Positions 1 to 5,434 of a stretch of DNA of 9,769 bases are shown here, one piece after another. This DNA comes from SFHK01 sp963618055 (GTDB lineage: Bacteria > Bacillota > Clostridia > Christensenellales > Aristaeellaceae). Position 1 is the stretch's first letter. Every line of letters begins with the position of its first letter. A program made the position numbers and the translations under genes. The DNA is taken from contig CAVERI010000097.1 in the NCBI GenBank assembly GCA_963618055.1, positions 1 to 9,769 of the forward strand, in the 5' to 3' direction. A model generated the notes under the pieces. It had not been told where the DNA came from. It did not search any database and saw nothing but the letters and a program-made list of their open reading frames with translations.

Positions 1-414
1 GGTATAGGGCAGAAGCTGGATGGAAGCGCCCTGAATGTCGAGGCGGTCGCCGTCCGCAAGGGTGAGCTTGCCGATTTCGGACACGCCGTGGTAGTTTCCC
101 AGCGGGTAGAAATGCTTGTAGTCGTACCATGCTTGCGCGTCGGCCGCGTAGACGTAGATGAACGCGGAGTCGACGGTATCGTCCACCGTCAGGCGGTATT
201 CGCCCGCGGCGAGGTCGTGCCCGACGGTGTACACGCCCGGCGAGAGCGTCTTCTCCGTGACGCCGGTCAGAGCCAGCCGACGAGCGGTCAGCGTGTCGAT
301 CCATTCGGCGAGCTGCTCCGCCGTGGCGGTTTCCAGATCAATGGTGATCGTCTCCGCACACACGGGCAAAACGAGAAGCAGAAGAACGAGAGTCAGTGCC
401 GCAATCCGTTTCAT
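1..414 (-). CDS. Secreted protein of unknown function, N-terminal part (runs off the left edge)
   Basis: The frame is open for 138 codons from ATG at 414 down to base 1, so the C-terminus is missing. The start is set by GGAGG at 422-426, seven bases upstream, and by a strong promoter at 449-477. Residues 1-20 form a clear signal peptide: MKR, a Leu/Val-rich core, then a probable signal peptidase I site after VCA. The segment LPVC is a poor lipobox because Val precedes Cys, so a lipoprotein is less likely. The mature part contains SPGVYTVGHDLAAGEYRLTV (about residues 67-86). It resembles the short GxYxVGxDIxAGxY beta motif that recurs in exported proteins of Firmicutes, and a beta-rich stretch with many Tyr and Asp follows. 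I infer an extracellular or wall-associated protein. No enzyme motif is visible and I do not recognise a specific family. Confidence 0.8.
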   Translation of the reverse strand, partial: MKRIAALTLVLLLLVLPVCAETITIDLETATAEQLAEWIDTLTARRLALTGVTEKTLSPGVYTVGHDLAAGEYRLTVDDTVDSAFIYVYAADAQAWYDYKHFYPLGNYHGVSEIGKLTLADGDRLDIQGASIQLLPYT

Positions 415-448
415 GAGTACGCCTCCTGTCTATTTTAATACACATTCT

Positions 449-477
449 ATTATAGTATTCATTAACGATTTCGTCAA
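449..477 (-). promoter_or_regulatory. Sigma-A type promoter for the secreted protein gene
   Basis: On the minus strand TTGACG (477-472) and TATAAT (454-449) are separated by exactly 17 bases, almost the perfect housekeeping consensus. The predicted transcript starts near 442 and has a short leader carrying GGAGG before the ATG at 414. This is the strongest promoter match in the window, so the gene is probably well expressed. No operator-like inverted repeat is obvious around it. Confidence 0.8.
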
Positions 478-536
478 TATGAAGATTTTCAGGCTACAGG
501 ATATTCGCATAGATTGAAATGGATAACGGTGATTTC

Positions 537-570
537 AAAAAAGAGAGCGCCCGGCGAACGAACGCTCTCT
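537..570 (-). terminator. Intrinsic terminator of the GTPase operon
   Basis: On the minus strand the transcript forms an 8-bp perfect stem, AGAGAGCG (570-563) with CGCTCTCT (549-542), around a 13-base loop, followed directly by a run of Us (541-537). It lies 14 bases after the TAG stop at 584 and upstream of the next promoter, so it separates the GTPase operon from the secreted protein gene. Confidence 0.85.
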
Positions 571-583
571 CGATGGAAAAAAA

Positions 584-1549
584 CTACGGGTTGAACTGCA
601 CCAGCTCCTCCTCGGGCTTTTCGGCGGGCTCGCTCTTGATTTCGAGCAGGATTACCGCGTCGCGGTTGTGAATCACGCTGAAGCCGCTTTCCACCTTCGC
701 GGTGAGGGTGAACCACGTGTCGGCCTTGGGTCGCTTGTCGGCGTAGCGGCACAGAAAGCCGATGCCGCCGACGTCCGCGGCGCAGCAGGTCATGGCGTAG
801 CGGCCGAAGACGAACGTCTTCTTGGGCAGGTTCTGCATGTTAAAGCATTGCCCCTTCACGCGCACCGTGCGGCCGTCGTAGCGCTTCGGGTGCTCCAGAC
901 AGTCGAGATACCATGTGCCGAAGTCCTCATCCTTGATCTCGATCACGTCGGCCTTCATGTCGTAGGGAAGATCCTCCTCGCCCACGCCGTCGTCGCTGGT
1001 GCCGTCCTTGTTTTCGAAGATGATTGTGCAGGTGTTGTTCATCGCCTTGATCAGGCGGCGATAGGGGCTTTTGCGCGTGTTCTCGTCGCAGCGGTTGAAG
1101 ATGACCAGATCCGCCAGCTTGGGAGCCTCGGACATCAGCTGCCGCATGTTGACCATGTAGTTTTCAAACGTCGTCGCGTCGATCAGCGCGACCATCTGCG
1201 CAAGCTCCCAGTCGTCCGGCTTTTTCACGCGGAACAGGTTTTCAATGCCCCACATGCTGTTGTATTCGATGATCACGCGCTCCGGCAGGACGCGCGCGTT
1301 CAGCGAATTCAGCAGATTGGACGTAAGGTCTTCAAACGATTCAACCTGCTGTAAAACGGTGTTCGATTTGCGCAGGAGCTTCGCGTCGTATTCCTCCTCG
1401 CCCTCCTCGCACACGATGAGCAGCGTGCGCTCGCCGGCGGAGAAGTCCTCGTCCTCCAGCATGTTCTTGATGAGACTGGTTTTGCCGCTCTCAAGGAAGC
1501 CGGTCACGAGGTATATGGGGGTTTTGTATTCTTCTGCCTGCTGAGACAT
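584..1549 (-). CDS. CobW-like P-loop GTPase fused to a YcgQ C-terminal-like (DUF1980) module
   Basis: This 321-residue protein has an N-terminal G3E/COG0523-type nucleotide-binding domain: Walker A GFLESGKTS (17-25), a beta strand IIEYNSMW (93-100) where CobW proteins have IIEPSG, and an NRCD guanine-specificity motif (152-155). The CxCC metal motif of typical COG0523 proteins is absent; CEEGEEEYD (47-55) lies in that part of the domain. Residues from about 200 do not look like the usual CobW C-terminal domain. They contain YDGRTVRVKG (224-233) and YAMTCCAADV (251-260), which resemble, from memory, the C-terminal domain of YcgQ (DUF1980/TIGR03943), where a CCAAD motif is diagnostic. The ATG lies 10 bases after the stop of the upstream GTPase gene, and AGGA overlaps that stop, so translation is probably coupled. 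The protein is likely cytoplasmic, with a role in metal trafficking or metal-dependent signalling inferred from family and partner. The substrate metal is unknown. Confidence 0.85.
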   Translation of the reverse strand: MSQQAEEYKTPIYLVTGFLESGKTSLIKNMLEDEDFSAGERTLLIVCEEGEEEYDAKLLRKSNTVLQQVESFEDLTSNLLNSLNARVLPERVIIEYNSMWGIENLFRVKKPDDWELAQMVALIDATTFENYMVNMRQLMSEAPKLADLVIFNRCDENTRKSPYRRLIKAMNNTCTIIFENKDGTSDDGVGEEDLPYDMKADVIEIKDEDFGTWYLDCLEHPKRYDGRTVRVKGQCFNMQNLPKKTFVFGRYAMTCCAADVGGIGFLCRYADKRPKADTWFTLTAKVESGFSVIHNRDAVILLEIKSEPAEKPEEELVQFNP

Positions 1550-1559
1550 ATTCCAATCC

Positions 1560-2726
1560 TCACATGCCCAGAAGGGCCTTGATTTCGTCTTCCTTCAGGT
1601 CGCAGCCGATTACGCACAGGCGGCCGGTGTAGTCGGCGCTGCCGTTTCGAATTTCGCTTTCGCCGGGCGTGTAGTCGAAGTGAATCCAGCTGCCGTCCGT
1701 GCTCTGCAGGATGCCCTTCATGCGCAGAACCGTGCCGTACTTCTCCTCGTTCTCGATTTCCTTGAGCGCCTTTTCCAGCTGTGCGCGGTCAATCCTGCGG
1801 ACGGTCTCAATGCCGATGTTTTCGAACACCTCGTCGGCGTCGTGATCCTCGTGGTCGTGGCCGCAGCAGCAGTGGCCGTGGTGGTGATGATGCTCGTGCT
1901 CGTCGTGATCGTGGTCATGGTCGCAATGATCGTGATCATGCTCGTCGTGGTCATGGTCGTGCTCATCATGATCATGGCCGCAATGATCGTGGTCATGTTC
2001 GTCGTGATCGTGATCATGCTCGTCATGGTCATGGTCGCAATGATCGTGGTCATGCTCCTCGTGGTCATGGTCGTGGTGATGATGATGCTCGTGATGCGGG
2101 CACGCGCTGTCCACGTCGATCAGGGAAGTGGGATGCTCGATCGCGTCCAAAATCACCTGACCGGCGATGTCGTCCCACGGGGTGGTGATCAGGCGCGCGT
2201 CGGCGTTCTGCTCGCGCACCAGCTCGGCGGCCTTTTCCAGCTTTTCCTCGCTCACCAGCTGCGTGCGGCTGAGAATGACGGTCTCCGCGCACTTGATCTG
2301 ATCGACAAAGAATTCAGCAAAGTTCTTGAGATACATTTTGCACTTTCCGGCGTCCACAATGGTGGCGCTGCCGGTGAGATGAATTTCGCCGTGCTCCTTT
2401 TCCTCCTGCTCCACCACGCGGCGGATGTCGGACAGCTTGCCCACGCCGCTGGGCTCGATGATCAGGCGGTCGGGATGATATTTTTCAACCAGCTCGCCGA
2501 TGGCCTTGGTGAAATCGCCCGCCAGCGTGCAGCAGATGCAGCCGGAGTTCAGCTCGGAAATCTGAATGCCGCTATCCTTCATGAAGCCGCCGTCAATGCC
2601 GACCTCGCCGTATTCGTTTTCCAGCAGGACGCACTTCTCGCCCGCGAACGCTTCCTTCAGCAGCTTTTTAATCAGCGTCGTTTTTCCCGCGCCCAAGAAG
2701 CCGGAAATGATGGTAACCTTCGTCAT
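1560..2726 (-). CDS. COG0523/CobW-family G3E GTPase with long His/Asp/Cys-rich metal-binding insert
   Basis: This 388-residue putative metallochaperone GTPase has Walker A GFLGAGKTT (9-17), ENEYGE (36-41), the metal-binding GCICC motif (Cys63, Cys65, Cys66) and IIEPSGVG (89-96). The usual NKxD is replaced by SRTQ (153-156). A linker at about 211-295 holds roughly 40 histidines in 85 residues, alternating with Asp/Glu, with Cys at 19-residue intervals and a CCC triplet. A CobW C-terminal domain follows (about 305-388). An upstream in-frame ATG at 2780 is rejected: AAGAGGG at 2740-2734 sits seven bases from the ATG at 2726, the conserved fold starts there, and the predicted transcript starts near 2759. 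In this family such proteins deliver zinc, cobalt or nickel, or respond to zinc limitation. The His stretch suggests metal buffering. It is not HypB in function, because the hydrogenase nearby is of [FeFe] type. Confidence 0.9.
   Translation of the reverse strand: MTKVTIISGFLGAGKTTLIKKLLKEAFAGEKCVLLENEYGEVGIDGGFMKDSGIQISELNSGCICCTLAGDFTKAIGELVEKYHPDRLIIEPSGVGKLSDIRRVVEQEEKEHGEIHLTGSATIVDAGKCKMYLKNFAEFFVDQIKCAETVILSRTQLVSEEKLEKAAELVREQNADARLITTPWDDIAGQVILDAIEHPTSLIDVDSACPHHEHHHHHDHDHEEHDHDHCDHDHDEHDHDHDEHDHDHCGHDHDEHDHDHDEHDHDHCDHDHDHDEHEHHHHHGHCCCGHDHEDHDADEVFENIGIETVRRIDRAQLEKALKEIENEEKYGTVLRMKGILQSTDGSWIHFDYTPGESEIRNGSADYTGRLCVIGCDLKEDEIKALLGM
1926..2039. repeat. 57-bp tandem repeats encoding the His/Asp/Cys-rich linker
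   Basis: Two full 57-bp units (2039-1983 and 1982-1926), flanked by partial units within the wider His-rich stretch 1842-2096, encode 19-residue repeats that start at Cys and continue as alternating His-Asp-Glu. The unit boundaries are marked by cysteines at residues 230, 249 and 268 of the 388-residue protein. The copies differ mainly at third codon positions (CAT/CAC, GAT/GAC), which suggests expansion by slippage or unequal exchange followed by drift while the protein sequence was kept. The length of this tract is likely to vary between strains. Confidence 0.85.
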
Positions 2727-2765
2727 AAGAACACCCTCTTTGAACCTTTCAAAATGGTATCCTAT

Positions 2766-2774
2766 ATTGTAGCA
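2766..2774 (-). promoter_or_regulatory. Extended -10 promoter of the GTPase operon
   Basis: On the minus strand TGC followed by TACAAT (2774-2766) forms an extended -10 element. No good -35 is found 16-18 bases upstream; TTGACG at 2780-2775 is too close to act with it. The expected start near 2759 lies downstream of the ATG at 2780, which supports the shorter GTPase. I see no convincing Zur-type palindrome over the element. Confidence 0.5.
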
Positions 2775-2854
2775 CGTCAAATGCGAAATTTATAGCCCCG
2801 TAAATGTAAACCTTTGAATCGATTGGAAAAATCTTTTCGACCGGAGGGAATCTG

Positions 2855-2863
2855 TGCTATAAT
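2855..2863 (+). promoter_or_regulatory. Extended -10 promoter for the 141-aa gene and transporter
   Basis: TGC plus TATAAT (2855-2863) is an extended -10 element with a perfect hexamer. The -35 position (about 2835-2840) is weak. It lies 29 bases before the ATG at 2892 and about 85 bases from the divergent GTPase promoter, so the two transcription units could share regulation. Confidence 0.6.
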
Positions 2864-2891
2864 GGGAGGGACAGAGAGGGGAGAGGTGTGA

Positions 2892-3317
2892 ATGAAGTCG
2901 ATTGTGGAAACATACGACCTGACGGGAAAAGCGCTTCCGACCATTCCCATGCCGCACGACTGCGTGCTTAAGGAAATTTCGCTGGCGGATGGCTGGCTGG
3001 TTTTATCGTTTGAGGAAAATATTGCCCGCCACGAATCCGTGCAGTATAGTCACCCGAACGCACGGACGCTGCAGATGCGGATTCACCTTCTGGACGAGGA
3101 ATTCAACCTGCTCGCCTATGAGCACAGAAGGTATGAAAACGTTTATGTGGAGCGAAAGCCGAAAAAGCTGTTCGAGCTTGCGCGGAGGGAAGAGCAGCTG
3201 GAATATCTGAAGCATCTTGTCGGGTACGGAGAGATGCAGATTGAGCTGTTCCAGTCGGCGGGCAGCATCCTCGTCGACCTGTACGCGGATCGGGTTGAAA
3301 TGGAATGGTTTGAGTAA
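2892..3317 (+). CDS. Protein of unknown function, 141 residues
   Basis: The ATG at 2892 is preceded by a purine-rich ribosome site (AGAGG at 2882-2886) and an extended -10 promoter, so the gene looks genuine. The product has no signal peptide, no membrane segment and only one cysteine (Cys24). The first half looks beta-rich, with strands such as WLVLSF (35-40) and LQMRIHLL (60-67). A charged, probably helical part follows (about 92-112, KKLFELARREEQLEYLKHL), and then strands ending in VEMEWFE. I infer a small soluble alpha/beta protein. I do not recognise the family and assign no function. It is separated by only 47 bases from the TSUP transporter gene downstream and is probably co-transcribed with it. 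It diverges from the metal GTPase operon, which is the only hint to its role. Confidence 0.75.
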   Translation: MKSIVETYDLTGKALPTIPMPHDCVLKEISLADGWLVLSFEENIARHESVQYSHPNARTLQMRIHLLDEEFNLLAYEHRRYENVYVERKPKKLFELARREEQLEYLKHLVGYGEMQIELFQSAGSILVDLYADRVEMEWFE

Positions 3318-3364
3318 ATGGGCGCTGCCTTTGGGAAGATGTGTCTGCCGGGAGAAGGGATTTT

Positions 3365-4123
3365 ATGAACGTTACGCTGTCCATGTATCTGATCGTGTGT
3401 CCGCTGGTGTTTCTGGCCGCGGTGGTCGACGCCATCGGCGGGGGCGGAGGGCTGATTTCGCTGCCCGCGTATTATCTGGCGGGGCTTTCGCCCACGCTGG
3501 CGGCGGGCACGAACAAAATGTCCGCCTGCTGCGGCTCGCTTTCGGCGACGCTGAAATACATGAAAAGCGGCAAGGTGCTGTGGAGGCCGGCGCTGTGCGC
3601 CATACTGGGCGCGCTGCCGGGCGCGTATTTGGGCGCGGAGGTGCTGAAGCTTTTAAGCGAACAGGCCGTGCGCGTGCTGATGACGGTGCTGGTTCCGCTG
3701 GTGGCGCTGATTGTGGCGTTTCGCGGCGACAGACAGCCGAAGCCGCGTCCGGTCACGGCGCGCACGCTTTGGCTGTGCGCGGTCACGGGATTGGTGATCG
3801 GCTTTTACGACGGCTTCTTCGGCCCCGGAACCGGCACGTTCCTGACGCTGGCGTTCACGTGGCTGTGCGGCATGGAGGGCGTGACGGCCTCCGGCACGTC
3901 AAAGCCGGTAAACGCCGCGTCCAACCTCGCGTCGCTCGCGTCCTTCATCCTGAACGGCAAGGTGCTGTATTCGCTGGCGCTGCCCGCCATCGTGTTCTCC
4001 ACGCTGGGCGGCTGGGTCGGTTCCCGGCTGGCCGTGCGGCGCGGCGCGAGGTTCATCCGCTACGTCATGCTGGGCGTGATGGGGCTGATTATCGTGAAGC
4101 TCGCATACGAATGGTTTGTATAA
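3365..4123 (+). CDS. TSUP (TauE/SafE, YfcA-like) family membrane transporter
   Basis: This 252-residue integral membrane protein has the internal duplication typical of the TSUP family (COG0730). DAIGGGGGLISLP (22-34) in the first half is echoed by GFYDGFFGPGTGTFL (146-160) in the second. About eight hydrophobic segments can be traced, including about 6-22, 75-93, 102-119, 134-151, 189-197, 202-219 and 233-250, and the length is normal for the family. Members export or import sulfite, sulfoacetate, taurine-derived anions and similar organic or sulfur anions; the substrate here cannot be predicted. A GTG at 3341 in frame would add eight residues, but GGAGAAGGGA at 3351-3360 favours the ATG at 3365. 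It is the last gene before the terminator at 4145-4184, in a unit with the 141-residue unknown gene. Confidence 0.9.
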   Translation: MNVTLSMYLIVCPLVFLAAVVDAIGGGGGLISLPAYYLAGLSPTLAAGTNKMSACCGSLSATLKYMKSGKVLWRPALCAILGALPGAYLGAEVLKLLSEQAVRVLMTVLVPLVALIVAFRGDRQPKPRPVTARTLWLCAVTGLVIGFYDGFFGPGTGTFLTLAFTWLCGMEGVTASGTSKPVNAASNLASLASFILNGKVLYSLALPAIVFSTLGGWVGSRLAVRRGARFIRYVMLGVMGLIIVKLAYEWFV

Positions 4124-4144
4124 AAAGAATTGGATGAAGGAAGG

Positions 4145-4184
4145 CGAAGCCGGGTCTGGCCATGCGCCGCCGGCTTCGTTTTTT
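4145..4184 (+). terminator. Intrinsic terminator after the TSUP gene
   Basis: A perfect 9-bp stem, CGAAGCCGG (4145-4153) with CCGGCTTCG (4170-4178), is followed by six Ts (4179-4184). It lies 21 bases after the transporter stop codon and isolates the hydrogenase operon from read-through. The bases from here to about 4300 are more AT-rich and I see no gene in them. Confidence 0.9.
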
Positions 4185-4300
4185 CCGAATTTTTGGCAGA
4201 AATACGGGCAATTTAGTCGGATTTCCGTCGAAAAAATGCGGAGTATTGCAAGTTAGGCGCGTTAAATATTGCGTTTGTTACTGCATTATTCATGAGGATA

Positions 4301-4309
4301 TGGTATAAT
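4301..4309 (+). promoter_or_regulatory. Extended -10 promoter of the hydrogenase operon
   Basis: TGG followed by TATAAT (4304-4309) gives an extended -10 with a perfect hexamer. The -35 position (4281-4286, CTGCAT) is poor, which could mean dependence on an activator or simply on the extended element. The predicted start is near 4316-4317, giving a leader of about 60 bases before the first gene. TTGTTA at 4275-4280 resembles half of a Rex redox-repressor site, but no good second half follows. Confidence 0.65.
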
Positions 4310-4316
4310 GAAATGT

Positions 4317-4335
4317 GACGAGCTATGCGCTCGTC
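4317..4335 (+). other. Stem-loop at the predicted 5' end of the hydrogenase transcript
   Basis: GACGAGC (4317-4323) pairs perfectly with GCTCGTC (4329-4335) around a five-base loop TATGC. The stem begins at, or within a base or two of, the predicted transcription start, so the mRNA would begin with a 7-bp hairpin. Such 5' hairpins are known to protect transcripts from 5'-dependent decay. There is no U-tract, so it is not a terminator. Confidence 0.55.
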
Positions 4336-4360
4336 CCTGCATGATCTATCCATTTCTGAT

Positions 4361-4367
4361 AGGGAGG
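4361..4367 (+). promoter_or_regulatory. Ribosome binding site that fixes the HydC start
   Basis: AGGGAGG lies eight bases before the ATG at 4376. An earlier in-frame ATG at 4325 has no ribosome site and falls in the loop of the 5' hairpin. A weak stem, CTATC (4346-4350) with GATAG (4358-4362), overlaps the first two bases of this site and could modulate access slightly. Confidence 0.7.
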
Positions 4368-4375
4368 TTTCGTCT

Positions 4376-4849
4376 ATGCCGGTCAATCAGGAAAAGTATG
4401 CCCAGCTCGATAAGATAATCGCTGCGAACAGGGGGCAGGAAGGCGCCGTCATGAGAACGCTGCAGTCTGCTCAGGATCTGTTCGGCCACGTGCCGAAGGA
4501 CGTCCAGATTCGCATTGCCGAGGGTCTTGGCACCACGCTGAGCGAGGTTTATGGCGTCGCTACGTTCTATTCCCAGTTCGCGCTGGATCCGCGCGGCGAA
4601 TACGTCATCGGCGTGTGCTTGGGCACCGCGTGCTACGTAAAGGGCTCGAAGGACGTGCTCGACCGCGTCTGCAAGGAGCTGGATACCAAGGTGGGCAAGA
4701 CCAGCGCGGACGGTCTGTTCACGATTAAGGACACCCGCTGCCTGGGCGCCTGCGGTCTGGCTCCCGTTATGATGATCAACGACGATGTGTACGGAAATCT
4801 GATTCCGGACATGATTCCCGGCATTCTGGCCAAGTATCGTCAGGGGTAA
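4376..4849 (+). CDS. hydC: NuoE-like [2Fe-2S] subunit of multimeric [FeFe]-hydrogenase (HydC/HndA type)
   Basis: This 157-residue soluble electron-transfer subunit is close in length to NuoE proteins. It has an N-terminal helical part (about 1-65) and a C-terminal thioredoxin-like domain with the [2Fe-2S] ligand pattern CLGTAC (Cys81, Cys86) and CLGAC (Cys122, Cys126). Sequences such as GVATFYSQF (61-69) are typical of the family. In the HydABC hydrogenases of Thermotoga and acetogens this subunit docks on the flavoprotein HydB and carries one cluster of the NAD(P)-linked branch. The start at 4376 is chosen from AGGGAGG at 4361-4367. It is the first gene of the five-gene operon, and its TAA is followed after three bases by the next ATG. 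NuoE of complex I is a weaker alternative, because no other complex I genes are present and HydA follows. Confidence 0.93.
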   Translation: MPVNQEKYAQLDKIIAANRGQEGAVMRTLQSAQDLFGHVPKDVQIRIAEGLGTTLSEVYGVATFYSQFALDPRGEYVIGVCLGTACYVKGSKDVLDRVCKELDTKVGKTSADGLFTIKDTRCLGACGLAPVMMINDDVYGNLIPDMIPGILAKYRQG

Positions 4850-4852
4850 GGC

Positions 4853-5428
4853 ATGAACGAGCTTTCCCTCTATATTCTTGATCTGACGCAGAACTCCGTA
4901 ACGGCGGGCGCGAAGAACATTCGCATCACCGTTTCGGTTCAGCCGGAGGCCGATCGGATCGTCATCGTGATTGAGGACGATGGCTGCGGCATGGATGAGG
5001 CGCTGCTGGCGCGTGTGTCGAGTCCGTTTGCAACCACGCGCAAAACGCGCAAGGTGGGGCTTGGCATTCCCATGGCGCGGCAGATATGCGAAATGTGCGA
5101 GGGCTCCTTTTCCATCAAAAGCCGGGTGGGCGAGGGCACGGAGCTGAAAATGACGCTGCGCGCCTCGCATGTCGACTGCCCGCCCATGGGCGATCTTGCG
5201 CAAAGCATCTTTACGCTGGTCGCCGCGTCCGGCGGGAAGGCGGACTTCGCTTTCACCTATACCTTCGGCGAGAGCCGGTTTGTGTTTTCAACCGGCGAGC
5301 TTCGGGAGACGCTGGGAAGCGAGGTTCCGCTGGATACGCCTGAGGTGCTTATGTGGATTCGCGAGTATTTAAAGGAAGGAATAGAGGAAGCCGGTCAGTT
5401 AAACAATCAATTTACCGTGGAGGTGTAG
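4853..5428 (+). CDS. HATPase-fold ATP-binding protein of the hydrogenase operon
   Basis: The 191-residue product has the Bergerat ATP-binding fold of histidine kinases, anti-sigma kinases and related proteins: N-box LDLTQNSVTAGA (9-20) with Asn14, G1 box DDGCGM (42-47), an ATP-lid region TTRKTRKVGLGIPM (61-74) and GEGT (93-96). It has no sensor, no membrane segment and no phospho-acceptor histidine domain, so it is not a complete sensor kinase. The remaining C-terminal part (about 105-191) matches nothing I recognise. The gene starts three bases after hydC and ends six bases before the next gene, so it is tightly built into the operon. From memory, the A. woodii hydrogenase cluster has a similar gene, called hydE there, whose product was not found as a subunit of the purified enzyme. 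I infer a regulatory, assembly or ATP-sensing role. Its function is unknown. Confidence 0.88.
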   Translation: MNELSLYILDLTQNSVTAGAKNIRITVSVQPEADRIVIVIEDDGCGMDEALLARVSSPFATTRKTRKVGLGIPMARQICEMCEGSFSIKSRVGEGTELKMTLRASHVDCPPMGDLAQSIFTLVAASGGKADFAFTYTFGESRFVFSTGELRETLGSEVPLDTPEVLMWIREYLKEGIEEAGQLNNQFTVEV

Positions 5429-5434
5429 GTATTC

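Noticed and set aside
1842..2096. Regular repeats that might be taken for a CRISPR array or non-coding satellite.
   Set aside because: The repeats are contiguous without spacers, keep the reading frame (57 bp) and encode a His-rich linker.
1560..2726. HypB, the nickel GTPase of hydrogenase maturation, as the identity of the His-rich GTPase.
   Set aside because: It has the CobW-type CxCC and C-terminal domain, and the nearby hydrogenase is [FeFe], which does not use nickel.
2739..2753. Inverted repeat TTTGAACCTTTCAAA in the GTPase leader as an operator.
   Set aside because: The arms are only five bases with a five-base centre, AT-rich, and could easily arise by chance.
1680..2795. A 371-codon plus-strand frame with a long Val/Met/Ile stretch resembling membrane helices.
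   Set aside because: The hydrophobic stretch is the complement of the His/Asp codon repeat in the GTPase; the minus-strand protein has conserved motifs and proper signals.
3217..4137. A 306-codon plus-strand frame overlapping the transporter gene.
   Set aside because: Composition is Arg/Gly/Ala-rich with no domain, and the TSUP reading frame in the same place has clear family motifs and a ribosome site.
4274..4297. A full Rex operator upstream of the hydrogenase operon.
   Set aside because: Only one half (TTGTTA) is convincing; the facing half TTATTCAT departs too far from TTAACAA.
4346..5203. A 285-codon minus-strand frame opposite hydC and the ATPase gene.
   Set aside because: It shadows two conserved plus-strand genes, has no domain and has no start signals.
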